23,412 bases of DNA, from IMG/VR virus record IMGVR_UViG_3300042691_002929, positions 1-23,412 of that record, one strand, 5' to 3'. The notes beneath the pieces are model-generated. The model had not been told where the DNA came from and did not search any database. It saw only the letters and a program-made list of their open reading frames with translations. This stretch comes from a virus. The stretch's first letter is position 1, and every line of letters starts with the position of its first letter. The translations under genes were made by a program, and so were the position numbers. Below, in pieces: positions 12,423 to 21,171 of the stretch.

Positions 12423-12559
12423 GTGAATTTGAGGGTGTGAGTTTAGAGGCGGTTTATGATCTTCCAGTTGTTCAATTTCTGAATGACTTAATGTATTTAA
12501 AAATGAAAAGAGAAGTAGATGAGTATCAATATCAGCAAAGCACAAAAAAAGGCACTTAG
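12275..12559 (+). CDS. tail assembly chaperone, -1 frame extension
   Basis: This frame has no start of its own but encodes a very protein-like stretch: FALNQFNGEFKSLFGIGD, then FSDAFGWVYNAKQVSEFEGV and LPVVQFLNDLMYLKMKREVD, ending at TAG 12557-12559. FGWVYNAKxVSEFExxSLE with LPVxQFLNDLxYLK resembles the end of tail-chaperone-like proteins I recall from Bacteroidetes phages. Joined by a -1 slip to the upstream gene it gives a fusion of 259 residues against the 213-residue zero-frame protein. It overlaps the next gene (start 12519) by 41 bases. If the T-run were really one base different in length, this would simply be the normal C-terminus of a single protein. Confidence 0.6.
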   Translation, partial: LFALNQFNGEFKSLFGIGDSAEDGEVKKSKTIEEHFSDAFGWVYNAKQVSEFEGVSLEAVYDLPVVQFLNDLMYLKMKREVDEYQYQQSTKKGT

Positions 12560-13163
12560 CGAGCTTGAAGGCTTGGCGGGTGAAGGCATTGCTGAATTTA
12601 ATGTTGTCAGCGGCGTGCTTGAGCAATATGCTGCAAACCTTGAGCAGAATATTGAGAAGTACGCGAAGGATTTGCAAGTTACTTCATCAGGTGATTTGTT
12701 GAAGTCAATGGCTGGTGAGATTGAGAGAAGTCCAGGAATTGAAATTTTCAGACTTCGGATGCTTAGTTATTACGACTATCCGAATCAGGGTGTAAAGGGT
12801 GTTGATTCGAGCCGTAACGCTCCATCATCACCTTATCAGTATAAGCACTATCGAATGAGCCCTGAGGGGTACGATTCACTGAAGCGGTACATATCAAGCG
12901 GCAAGGCGAAGATTTCAAGCGTGCGTAAGGATGTGTCGCTAGGTATTGGACTTGAAAAGAAAGGATTAAGGAGTGGCAATAAGAAAAGTCCACTTGACAA
13001 ACAAGCTGAAACGCTTGGGTACATGATTAAAAAATACGGAATTAAAGCAACTAACTATTTTACAAAAGCATTTGAAGAAACCTTCAAAGATTTCGAGGTA
13101 GTTATGAGCGAAGCGGTGGGGGAAGATATTGTTTTAACATTTGAAAGTATAAAGAAAAAATAA
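12519..13163 (+). CDS. probable tail/neck structural protein
   Basis: A 214-residue protein starting MSINISKAQKKALSELE, with a helical N-terminal third (LEQYAANLEQNIEKYAKDL) followed by a more extended part rich in Ser, Gly and Tyr (NAPSSPYQYKHYRMSPEGY). Its length and position between the tail chaperone and further tail genes suit a tail-completion or head-tail joining protein, but no signature is visible to confirm this. It ends directly before the next start (13164). The functional call is positional only. Confidence 0.5.
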   Translation: MSINISKAQKKALSELEGLAGEGIAEFNVVSGVLEQYAANLEQNIEKYAKDLQVTSSGDLLKSMAGEIERSPGIEIFRLRMLSYYDYPNQGVKGVDSSRNAPSSPYQYKHYRMSPEGYDSLKRYISSGKAKISSVRKDVSLGIGLEKKGLRSGNKKSPLDKQAETLGYMIKKYGIKATNYFTKAFEETFKDFEVVMSEAVGEDIVLTFESIKKK

Positions 13164-14387
13164 ATGGCAATTACTAATCTGGCTTACCCTAGCGGTGAGC
13201 CTACTGTTCAAGATAGCCTATGGCACGTATTCAGTTCAAACCTGACGGGCCAAACCAACTTCAAATATGTTGTTGATATATACGTCGGCGGAGTGCAACA
13301 AGTAAGGGTAAAACTTTACCCCGAGCCTTCAAATGGCAAGGCATACTTTGACGCTGGGCCTATCGTTCGCAATACAATGACGTATGAATGGCTAACGCCA
13401 AAAGAAGAGGTTTTTGTTTGCGAGCCGAATGTATCGGGGCAAATAGGACAAACATATCAATACCGACTAGGCGAAGAGTACACGGGAACGACTTATGCGA
13501 ATTTGGCGAGCGGAAATGTAACGGCTTACAATTGGTCGGCACCGCTTTTCAAACGCAAGGTAAGTGATACAACAACATACACGGATGTAATGTTTACGAA
13601 TAGGCCTAAAGAGATAAAAGCAAGTCTAGGTGATAATATTTATATTGGTGCGCGTAGTTTGTCGAGCTTCATCGTTAATACTTACGGCGGTGGTAATAAT
13701 TATATTACCGGTGTACCAATTTCGCTAGGCGGTTCTAAAACTTACGCTCAATTAAACATCGGATCAACGGCGATTAATAAGGTGGCCAATGTGATCAGCG
13801 ATTCAACGAAGTATTATGAGATACCCGTTGAAGAGTCGAAGTATTACAATCGCGTGATCGCTGACGGCGGTATCTGTGAAGGCTTGCAATGTTTAAATGA
13901 TGCACTCGCCGAGCTAGGCGAATCTGACGCATGGAGGGTAACACTTAACTGCAATCCTAAATACCAGTCTTACAACTTGCATTTCCTTAATCATTTGGGC
14001 GTGTACGATACGGCGAAGTTTGATTTAGTTAGTAGGTTGACAATGGACGCAACACGCAACAACTACACAAAGCGCGATTATTCGCTAGGCTCAAGTTCTG
14101 TTAATTACTTTGATTCAAACAATAAATACGTTTCGTCATCTATCAACTACCTAAATAAAAAGGACTATACATATAAGCTCACGATGGACGCTCCAACGGA
14201 TGCAGAGTATGAGTGGCTCGCGGAGCTTATAGGAAGTCCACAAATATACATGGAGGTTGATGGGTACTACTATCCCGTAAGTATTAAGAACACAAACTTT
14301 GAGTATTCTAAATACGTGAATAATAGGCTTCGCGTTTTTGAGGTTGACGTTGAAATGAATCAAACAAGGTACTCACAACTAAGATAA
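13164..14387 (+). CDS. structural protein, probable tail component
   Basis: A 407-residue protein starting MAITNLAYPSGEPTVQD, rich in Thr, Tyr, Asn and Gly with alternating beta-strand patterns, typical of phage virion proteins. The N-terminal ~120 residues (FKYVVDIYVGG, VRVKLYPEPS, YFDAGPIVRN) look like an immunoglobulin-like or jelly-roll beta domain, and the C-terminal part ends RLRVFEVDVEMNQ. It starts immediately after the previous gene and is one base from the next, so it is translated as part of the tail block. A distal tail or baseplate role is possible from its place before the hub-like protein. I do not recognise a specific family. Confidence 0.5.
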   Translation: MAITNLAYPSGEPTVQDSLWHVFSSNLTGQTNFKYVVDIYVGGVQQVRVKLYPEPSNGKAYFDAGPIVRNTMTYEWLTPKEEVFVCEPNVSGQIGQTYQYRLGEEYTGTTYANLASGNVTAYNWSAPLFKRKVSDTTTYTDVMFTNRPKEIKASLGDNIYIGARSLSSFIVNTYGGGNNYITGVPISLGGSKTYAQLNIGSTAINKVANVISDSTKYYEIPVEESKYYNRVIADGGICEGLQCLNDALAELGESDAWRVTLNCNPKYQSYNLHFLNHLGVYDTAKFDLVSRLTMDATRNNYTKRDYSLGSSSVNYFDSNNKYVSSSINYLNKKDYTYKLTMDAPTDAEYEWLAELIGSPQIYMEVDGYYYPVSIKNTNFEYSKYVNNRLRVFEVDVEMNQTRYSQLR

Positions 14388-14388
14388 T

Positions 14389-16410
14389 ATGACGCGGATT
14401 TTTATAGAGAATAACGAGCTTGATATTTCAAAGGAGCTATCTTATGAGATTACCTATTCAATTGATGACATCAAGCGAATAGATAGCAAAACGACATCGT
14501 TTAGTAAAACGATTGTACTACCTGGCACGGCGAACAATAACAAGATATTTGGTAATATCTTTGCGTTCAACAATGCTAATTTCACGGCCGATACTTTACC
14601 GAATGTATTATACAACTTTGACGCATCGGTTACGGCCGTTGCGCGTATTGAGGTTAATGGCTTGCAGATCATTAAAGGCGTTTTGCGATTGCTTGAGATT
14701 ATTCAAGTCAACGGGAATATTGAATATGAGTGCGCAATCTTTGGTGAGCTTGGTGGGTTTATATCTGCTTTGGGGAATAAGAAAATAGAGGATCTTGATT
14801 TTTCAGCATACGATCAAAAGTGGATATGGCAGAACATTACTGGTTCATGGGATAATATCGACGGCGATGGCGTGTACTATCCATTGATTGAATACAACGC
14901 TGAAAGTCCGAACGATATTGACTTTAACTTTACGGCGTTTAGGCCCGCATTTTATGTGCGTGAGATATTAAATAAGATTATTACATCCTCTGGGTACACA
15001 TGGGATTTCCCTTTGATTGATACTAATTTTTTCAAGCGTTTAGTAATTCCAAACAATCAACTTGAAGTATCAACTTTTGGAACTACTATTTTTAACGCAT
15101 CCCCAGATCAAACAACTGTATTTACATCGGGCGGGGATATGAAGTTCAATGTTACCACTCTTGGTCGGTTTACGGCGAACTTAGCAAGTACGCAATTTAC
15201 GTACACTGGATCAACTAGCGTAGTTGATTTTAACTTGTATTTCAACGTTCAATCAAACGATGCCGCCGATTATTTCAATTTTAAATTTTACAAAGGCATC
15301 ACACTTATCAGCGAGGTTACTATAAACGATACTAGTGGGTTTGTTGATTTGTCAACGGATAGCATTACATTAAACAATGGTGATATTTTAAAGGTTGTTA
15401 TTGCAACCACATCCGCGAGTTTTGAATTTTTTGGAGGCGGTGAGTTTAAAGTTGATTTGCAAACGCCCGTCAATGTGCCGGTTGCTTATGATGAAACAAT
15501 CTCAATGAATTCGTGCTTGCCCGTAGGTATATTTCAAAGGGATTTCTTTGTCGCAATATTGAAGATGTTTAATTTAATGATAACCGAGGATAAGTATAAA
15601 GAAAAACATTTGATCATTAAGCCGTACAAAGATTTTTATGATGGCACTTTAATTGATTGGAGCGACAAGTTAGATCGTTCAAAGGTCATTAAGCAAAAGC
15701 CAATGAGTGAGATTAACGCTAGATTTTATAATTTTAAGTACAAGCAAGATAATGACTTTTACAATGAAACATATTTTAAAAAGTTTAGCGAGGGATATGG
15801 CGATAGGCTATACGATAACAATTTGGACTTTGCAAAAGATACTGAAGAAAATGAATTGATGTTCGCCTCAACTATACTTTTGAAAACAAACGCAAACGAT
15901 AAGGTTTATTCAGCGATATTCAAGCGTTCAAATCAAAACACGGCAAAGGACAAAATGGCTTCCATTATACGTATTTTGCAAGCGCAGAAGATTACTGGCG
16001 TAAGTACATGGCATATCAGGAAACAAGATGCAGGAAACGTATCGCCAACACTAACTAGTTACGGCTACGCTGGGCATCTGTATTTCGGCACTGGTGCTTT
16101 ATCAACACCAACGATAGATATTAATTTCGGCGCACCTAAGGAGCTACAATTTGCTCCGACTACTTACCCATCGGATAATTTGTTCAATACTTACTATTCG
16201 CCGTACATGGCAGAGATAACTAGTAAAGATAGCCGATTGCTTACGGCATATTTCAAGCTAACGGATATTGACATATTCAATCTTGACTTTGCTAAGTTCG
16301 TTTATATCGATGGCGGATTGTATCGGTTGATCAAGGTGTATGATTACACGCCTGAAAGCAACGGCGTTACAAAAGTTGATTTATTAAGAGTTATAAATAA
16401 AACATATTAG
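14389..16410 (+). CDS. large tail/baseplate protein
   Basis: A 673-residue protein starting MTRIFIENNELDISKELS. Its opening, with YSIDDIKRIDSKTTSFSKTI and LPGTANNNKIFG, resembles large tail proteins of Bacteroidetes phages in which an N-terminal domain grips the tail end. The rest is beta-rich, with an internal section of strands around residues 225-365 (FTYTGSTSVVDFNLYFN) that looks like an inserted sugar-binding or jelly-roll domain, followed by a conserved-looking core (ILKMFNLMITEDKYKEKHL). Its size and position next to the tape measure fit a baseplate hub or tail-associated protein. No lysozyme or peptidase motif is visible. The placement upstream of the tape measure gene is the reverse of the common order. 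Confidence 0.55.
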   Translation: MTRIFIENNELDISKELSYEITYSIDDIKRIDSKTTSFSKTIVLPGTANNNKIFGNIFAFNNANFTADTLPNVLYNFDASVTAVARIEVNGLQIIKGVLRLLEIIQVNGNIEYECAIFGELGGFISALGNKKIEDLDFSAYDQKWIWQNITGSWDNIDGDGVYYPLIEYNAESPNDIDFNFTAFRPAFYVREILNKIITSSGYTWDFPLIDTNFFKRLVIPNNQLEVSTFGTTIFNASPDQTTVFTSGGDMKFNVTTLGRFTANLASTQFTYTGSTSVVDFNLYFNVQSNDAADYFNFKFYKGITLISEVTINDTSGFVDLSTDSITLNNGDILKVVIATTSASFEFFGGGEFKVDLQTPVNVPVAYDETISMNSCLPVGIFQRDFFVAILKMFNLMITEDKYKEKHLIIKPYKDFYDGTLIDWSDKLDRSKVIKQKPMSEINARFYNFKYKQDNDFYNETYFKKFSEGYGDRLYDNNLDFAKDTEENELMFASTILLKTNANDKVYSAIFKRSNQNTAKDKMASIIRILQAQKITGVSTWHIRKQDAGNVSPTLTSYGYAGHLYFGTGALSTPTIDINFGAPKELQFAPTTYPSDNLFNTYYSPYMAEITSKDSRLLTAYFKLTDIDIFNLDFAKFVYIDGGLYRLIKVYDYTPESNGVTKVDLLRVINKTY

Positions 16411-16413
16411 AAA

Positions 16414-18447
16414 ATGGCAGATAAGACTACAAATATAGCCGCCAAGATAACGGTTGATTCTACTGATGCTCAAAAAAATTTAGGGGAAACAAAAAAGCAG
16501 ATTGATAGTTTAGGCAATAGTGCCGAAAAAAGTACAAAGAGCGCAAAAGAAACGGCAGGGGCTTTTGGCAGTATTGGGAACGCTTTAAAGTCGTTGGGGA
16601 TAATTGGTGCGATAACGGCGGCATTTAATTTCTTTCGTGAAACATTAAGCAAGAATCAAAAAGTTGCGGATAGCGTTGCGGCGGTATTTAATACAATATC
16701 AACGGTTATTAATACGCTGATTGATATTTTTATAAGTGTAACAACTGAGGTAGGTAAAAATACAAACGGATTCGCTGCACTTGGTAAAGTATTGGGAGGT
16801 GTTTTAACGCTTGTTATAACGCCTTTAAAAGCGGCTTTTGATGGTGTTAAATTAGTTATTAATGAAATACAATTAGCGTGGGAGAAATCCCCTTTGGGTG
16901 ATAAGGACCAGACAACAATAAAAGAGCTAACCAAAAGCATCAATGAAACAAAAGATAGCTTATCACAAACGGGTAAAAACGCCGTACAAGCTGGCAAAGA
17001 TATTTATAACAATTTCGGTGAGGCTGCGTCGTCAGTTGTTGATGTAGTTAGCGGTGTAGTTGAGAAGGCTAGCAAAATAAATGTTGCCGCTATTTACGAG
17101 CAATCAAAGGCGACAATTGCACTGCAAAATAATGCAAAGATTGCCGCCGCTCAACTTCAAGGACTTGTCGAGCAATACGATAGACAAGCCGAACAATTAA
17201 GGCAAGTAAGGGATGACGAATTCAAAAGCATTGACGAAAGGATCGCGGCGAATGATGCGCTCGGTAAGGTATTGGACGATCAAGAGAAGGCATTAAAAAG
17301 ATTAGCAAATCAAAGGGTCGCCGCCGCCGCCGCTGAGCTTGCACAAAACAAATCAAGCGTTGAATTGCAAGCCGCATTGATTGAAGCGCAGAATGAAGTC
17401 GCTGCCGTTGAGGCTCAAGTCGCTGGGTTAAGATCGGAGCAGTTAGTCAACGCAACGGCTTTGACAAAAGAGCGGTTAGCTCTTGATCAAGCTATTGCGG
17501 CAAGTGAAAATAAATTGCTTATTGATAGAAAAAAGGCAAACGCTGAGCTTATAAAAGATGAGATTGAGAAGCTAAACACAAGTAGAAAAATAGCTCAAGA
17601 GGAATCAGAGATTGAATTAAAAAGGCTTCAAGATAATATAAATAATTCAAAAGCTGGTACTCAGGCGCGTGTTGACGCAGAGATTGCCTATGCAGAAAAA
17701 AAGCAGCAGATTGATCTTTCTTTACAAGCCTTAGACAATCAAATTGCGGTCGCTACTTATAAAAGAGAAATAGAGGTACTTGATAGGGTACAGACAGAAA
17801 GAGATATTGCTTTTCAAGTTAGGCTTGAAGCTCTTGATCAGGAACAGATACTTGTTCAAGAGGCTTTTGATAATAGATTAATAACAGAAAGCGAGTACAC
17901 TCAAAAAGTTAAGTCATTAACTGATCAGCGTATTGCTTACCAAGATGCAGAACTTCAAGCTAAATTACAATATGCAAACGCAATAGGTGGTATATTATCA
18001 GGACTTTCTGGATTATTTGAACAAGGAACTGCGGCCGCAAAAGTTGCTGCACTTGCCGAGATTGCTATCGGTACTGGTACTGGTTTTATTCAAGGTTTAG
18101 ATATTGCGCAAAAAAGTGCAAAAGCTGCTGGACCTGGTGCCGCGTTTGCTTTCCCTATTTTTTATGCTACTCAAATAGCAGCGGTACTTGGTGCGGCGTC
18201 AAAAGCCAAAAATATATTAACTCAAGTAAAAGGCGGATCTGGTGGTGGAGGTAGTATTGCTCCGCTTTCTGTTCCTACAATAAACGCTCAAGCTCCGCTA
18301 ACAAGCCAAACGCAAACTACAAGAATAGATCAAGATCAAATCAATCAAATTGGCAATGTGGCCGCTAGGGCATACGTTGTTGAAAGCGATGTATCAAACG
18401 CTCAAGAGCGTGCGGATAGGTTGAATCGTGCCGCTACAATCATGTAA
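16414..18447 (+). CDS. tail tape measure protein
   Basis: A 677-residue protein. The N-terminal ~50 residues are Lys/Thr-rich and helical (TKKQIDSLGNSAEKSTKSAK), followed by hydrophobic segments GIIGAITAAFNFF and VLGGVLTLVITPL. A very long Ala/Gln/Glu/Lys-rich coiled coil runs from about 220 to 520 (EQYDRQAEQLRQVRDDEF, AAAAELAQNKSS). A second hydrophobic block follows near 535-595, then a glycine linker GGSGGGGS and a C-terminal tail. This is the standard make-up of a tape measure, which sets siphovirus tail length and leaves the tail at infection. At the usual 1.5 angstrom per residue the length implies a tail of roughly 100 nm. Its Ala-rich reading leaves long antisense frames that are shadows. 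Confidence 0.85.
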   Translation: MADKTTNIAAKITVDSTDAQKNLGETKKQIDSLGNSAEKSTKSAKETAGAFGSIGNALKSLGIIGAITAAFNFFRETLSKNQKVADSVAAVFNTISTVINTLIDIFISVTTEVGKNTNGFAALGKVLGGVLTLVITPLKAAFDGVKLVINEIQLAWEKSPLGDKDQTTIKELTKSINETKDSLSQTGKNAVQAGKDIYNNFGEAASSVVDVVSGVVEKASKINVAAIYEQSKATIALQNNAKIAAAQLQGLVEQYDRQAEQLRQVRDDEFKSIDERIAANDALGKVLDDQEKALKRLANQRVAAAAAELAQNKSSVELQAALIEAQNEVAAVEAQVAGLRSEQLVNATALTKERLALDQAIAASENKLLIDRKKANAELIKDEIEKLNTSRKIAQEESEIELKRLQDNINNSKAGTQARVDAEIAYAEKKQQIDLSLQALDNQIAVATYKREIEVLDRVQTERDIAFQVRLEALDQEQILVQEAFDNRLITESEYTQKVKSLTDQRIAYQDAELQAKLQYANAIGGILSGLSGLFEQGTAAAKVAALAEIAIGTGTGFIQGLDIAQKSAKAAGPGAAFAFPIFYATQIAAVLGAASKAKNILTQVKGGSGGGGSIAPLSVPTINAQAPLTSQTQTTRIDQDQINQIGNVAARAYVVESDVSNAQERADRLNRAATIM

Positions 18448-18481
18448 AAGTACACATACTCAAATTTTTATATTTATATCT

Positions 18482-19543
18482 ATGGAATTGCCTATTTACG
18501 AACTAAGGATTCAAGAGGATTTGCAAGATGATGCGGAGGTGAGCTATATAGCATTAGTTGACAAACCGGCCATCCAAAAAGATTTTTTAGCGTTTGAAAA
18601 TCAAGAGTTTATCAATCCTAACAAGGGAGAGAGAAAGGATAATTTTTTGCCACGTTGTATATCTTACGTAATCAATGAAGGCAAACCAAGTGAGCAAGCC
18701 GTTGCGATTTGTAATTCAATATGGGAGGAGCATTTCGCTGAGGATTCATATAATGACTATCCTCAAAGCGCAAAAGACGCCGCCGAGCGTGGGATCAGAC
18801 TAAACGAGCAAGTCAACAACAAATGCGCTACTCAAGTGGGCAAAGTAAGGGCGCAGCAAATCATGAACGGCGAGAATTTATCGAAAGAAACGATAAAGCG
18901 CACTTATTCATTCCTAAGCCGAGCGGCTGAGTATTACAACCCGGACGACACGGAGGCTTGCGGTACAATATCTTATCTGTTATGGGGTGGCGAATCTATG
19001 CTTAGATGGTGCGAAAGCAAGATGAATAATGATGATTTTGCGGAAGTGAACGCGTCAAAGTCTATGACTTTTGCAATACAGAACGAAGATAAGCATATCA
19101 TATCTGGCCCGTTAATGCTAGCGGACGAGTTGATCTATCGTAATAACAAAAAGTTTGGTGAGCATTATGTAAAGTTTACGGCCGAAACAATTAAAGACAT
19201 CGCGATAAAATTTGCAAAGAAAGGCTATCAACAGAATGTTAATTTAATGCACTCCTCAGATATGAAGCTAGACGGCTTCATTATGTTTGAGAGCTTCATT
19301 GTTGACAAAGAGCGTGGCATCATGCCAATGCAAGGCTTTGAAGATGCAAAGGACGGCTCATGGTTTGGTAGTTTCTACGTTGAAAACGAGCAAGCGTGGG
19401 ATTTGATTAAGCAAGGCAAGGTTAAAGGCTTCTCTGTTGAGGGCTTCTTTGACTATGTAGTTCCACAAAATAAAGAGGTTAGCTACGCCGAGCGTAAGCT
19501 AGCAGAACTTGCCGAGATGTTAAAAGTACCTATTCACCAATAA
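18482..19543 (+). CDS. XkdF-like prohead protease with inserted domain
   Basis: A 353-residue protein starting MELPIYELRIQED; the earlier start at 18428 lies within the tape measure gene. Residues 1-45 (VSYIALVDKPAIQKDFLAF) and about 190-340 form the XkdF-type serine protease: IISGPLMLADELIYR, NLMHS with His 257, FIMFESFIVDKERG, DGSWFGSFYVENE and KGFSVEG with Ser 318. It would mature the head proteins. Between these halves, at about residues 48-180, lies a Cys-containing insertion: FLPRCISYVINEGKPSEQ, YPQSAKDAAERG, then QVGKVRAQQIMNGENLS and EACGTISYLLWGG. I recall similar insertions in other phage head proteases, with no known function. The scaffold-like gene follows. Confidence 0.8.
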   Translation: MELPIYELRIQEDLQDDAEVSYIALVDKPAIQKDFLAFENQEFINPNKGERKDNFLPRCISYVINEGKPSEQAVAICNSIWEEHFAEDSYNDYPQSAKDAAERGIRLNEQVNNKCATQVGKVRAQQIMNGENLSKETIKRTYSFLSRAAEYYNPDDTEACGTISYLLWGGESMLRWCESKMNNDDFAEVNASKSMTFAIQNEDKHIISGPLMLADELIYRNNKKFGEHYVKFTAETIKDIAIKFAKKGYQQNVNLMHSSDMKLDGFIMFESFIVDKERGIMPMQGFEDAKDGSWFGSFYVENEQAWDLIKQGKVKGFSVEGFFDYVVPQNKEVSYAERKLAELAEMLKVPIHQ

Positions 19544-19559
19544 TTATATATATACAAGT

Positions 19560-20132
19560 ATGGAAAATGCACAAACAATACTCGAGAAGGTTTCAGTATT
19601 CTTCTCTGAGCTAATAAACGCCGAAGATATGCCGAATGCATCAGGCGAGCCGGCAGCCGTTAAGATGATGGAGGCTAAGCTAAAAGACGGCACTATCGTA
19701 GAAGTTAGCGAGCTTGCCGTTGGCGGTATCGTTACAATCGAAGGTCAACCCGCACCAGTTGGAGAGCATGAGCTTGAAGATGGCGCGATAATTGTTTTGG
19801 GTGATAACGGCGTGATCATGGAGATCAAGCCAAAGCCTGAAACTATCGAAGTTGAGATTCCCGTTGTTGAAGATATGAGCGCAAAGTTTGCGGCTCTTGA
19901 AGCATCAACAAGCGAGAAGTTCGCAAGCTATGAGGCTAAGTTCGAAGCGTATGAGGCTAAACTTTCTCAAGCTAACAAAGTAATCGAAGGCTTAATGCAG
20001 ATCAGCAAAATGCTCGTTGAGGCACCTCAAGCAAGCGCGGATCAAAGCGTAAAGACTTCAAACTCATTCGCATCACAAAAAGCTGATCCGAAAGAGGCGT
20101 TCAAAAAGTTTTCTGAATCAATTTGTTCATAA
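19560..20132 (+). CDS. scaffold-like head protein
   Basis: A 190-residue protein between the protease and the major capsid gene, where scaffolding proteins normally lie. Residues ~33-95 form a beta-rich domain (LKDGTIVEVSELAVGG, then EHELEDGAIIVLGDNGVIM), followed by an acidic linker (PETIEVEIPVVEDM) and a heptad-like coiled coil FAALEASTSEKFASYEAKFE. A Ser/Lys-rich tail follows. A small beta domain and coiled coil before the capsid gene suit a scaffold that the XkdF-like protease would cut. The start at 19560 has a TTATATATATA leader just upstream. No sequence signature of a named family is certain. Confidence 0.6.
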   Translation: MENAQTILEKVSVFFSELINAEDMPNASGEPAAVKMMEAKLKDGTIVEVSELAVGGIVTIEGQPAPVGEHELEDGAIIVLGDNGVIMEIKPKPETIEVEIPVVEDMSAKFAALEASTSEKFASYEAKFEAYEAKLSQANKVIEGLMQISKMLVEAPQASADQSVKTSNSFASQKADPKEAFKKFSESICS

Positions 20133-20149
20133 TTAAAATTTAAAATAAA

Positions 20150-21109
20150 ATGGCACTAGTATTTTCAAACATAAGCGCATACACTAAACAAGAGATTGCG
20201 CCGTTGCTTACCGAAGCGGTATTTTCCGCTAAAACACAAGAGCTGATCAAGGCTGGCGGTATCCTTTTACCAAAAGTAAAAAGCTCTGTTGCAGTTCCTA
20301 AGCTCGTAACAAATGCAAACTTCCAGAGTGATGCTTGCGGTTGGAACGCTTCAGGTTCAACAACCCTTTCTCAAGCTACTGTAACTGTAGGTAAAATCAA
20401 AATCGAAGAGGCAATTTGTCCTAAAGATTTCGAGGCTTACTTCTCTCAAGAGGCTTTGAAAGCTGGTTCTACTTACGAAGATTTCGGATGGGCTGAGTTC
20501 CAATCTAAGTTCGCTGAGCAGAAGAACAAAATGATTGCAAAGCAACTTGAAGTTGCATTGTGGCAAGGCGACACTGGTTCTGGTAGCGAAAACCTCAAGC
20601 GTTTTGATGGCTTGATCAAGTTGATCGATGCTGGCTCACCAGTTGATGCAAACGTTTCTGGTTATGTATCAGGTGCTCCTTTGGCTACTTTGACTGCTGC
20701 TAACATTGTTAGCGCTCTTCAAGGTATGTACAAAGCAATCCCAGTTGAAATTGTTGATGCTGACGATCTTCACATCTTCGTAGGTCATGATGTTTACAGA
20801 CTTGCGGTATTGGCTTACCAAGCTCTTAACCTTTACAACTATCAAGTTGACGGAAGCGCAGACAGAATGTTTGTAATCCCAGGAACAAATGTTAAGTTGG
20901 CAGCGGTTAACGGATTGAACGGAACTGGCGATATGTACGCAACAACTTTGTCGAACATCGCTCTTGCCTTCGATCTTGAAGCTGAAGAGGACAACTACAC
21001 TATCTGGTATTCTAAGGACAACAACGAGGTAAGATATCGTGTAGCTTTCAAACTTGGCGTAAATGTAGCTTACACTACCCTTTGCGTGAAGTTCAAGTCA
21101 GCTATCTAA
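20150..21109 (+). CDS. major capsid protein
   Basis: A 319-residue protein with the pattern of an HK97-fold capsid protein: an N-terminal helical part (EIAPLLTEAVFSAKTQEL), a conserved-looking E-loop region (ICPKDFEAYFSQEAL), a central spine helix (KNKMIAKQLEVALWQGD), then the A-domain (IVDADDLHIFVGHDVYR) and a C-terminal strand region (NNEVRYRVAFKLGVNVAYT). Its place directly after the protease and scaffold and before a strong terminator supports this. The gene uses GCT, GTT and CTT codons more uniformly than the neighbouring genes, as expected for a highly expressed protein. Specific family assignment was not possible by eye. Confidence 0.8.
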   Translation: MALVFSNISAYTKQEIAPLLTEAVFSAKTQELIKAGGILLPKVKSSVAVPKLVTNANFQSDACGWNASGSTTLSQATVTVGKIKIEEAICPKDFEAYFSQEALKAGSTYEDFGWAEFQSKFAEQKNKMIAKQLEVALWQGDTGSGSENLKRFDGLIKLIDAGSPVDANVSGYVSGAPLATLTAANIVSALQGMYKAIPVEIVDADDLHIFVGHDVYRLAVLAYQALNLYNYQVDGSADRMFVIPGTNVKLAAVNGLNGTGDMYATTLSNIALAFDLEAEEDNYTIWYSKDNNEVRYRVAFKLGVNVAYTTLCVKFKSAI

Positions 21110-21129
21110 TTAATCAATAATCAAAAAAG

Positions 21130-21158
21130 GGCGGTGCAATAAACGCCGCCTTTTTTTT
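21130..21158 (+). terminator. rho-independent terminator after the capsid gene
   Basis: GGCGGTG (21130-21136) pairs with CGCCGCC (21144-21150) over 7 bp including one G-T pair, with loop CAATAAA. Eight T follow at 21151-21158, and six A precede the stem. This is a classical intrinsic terminator lying 20 bases after the capsid stop, between the capsid and the tail tube-like gene. It would limit readthrough or trim the capsid mRNA. Confidence 0.9.
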
Positions 21159-21171
21159 AAATTTTACAAAT

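Noticed and set aside
14513-14788. 91-codon alternative frame inside the large tail protein
   Set aside because: Arg/Leu/Tyr-rich and without motif, fully inside a stronger frame.
16656-16997. 113-codon frame on the minus strand within the tape measure gene
   Set aside because: It is antisense to Ala/Val-rich coiled-coil codons, has no recognisable motif, and lies wholly inside a well-supported gene.
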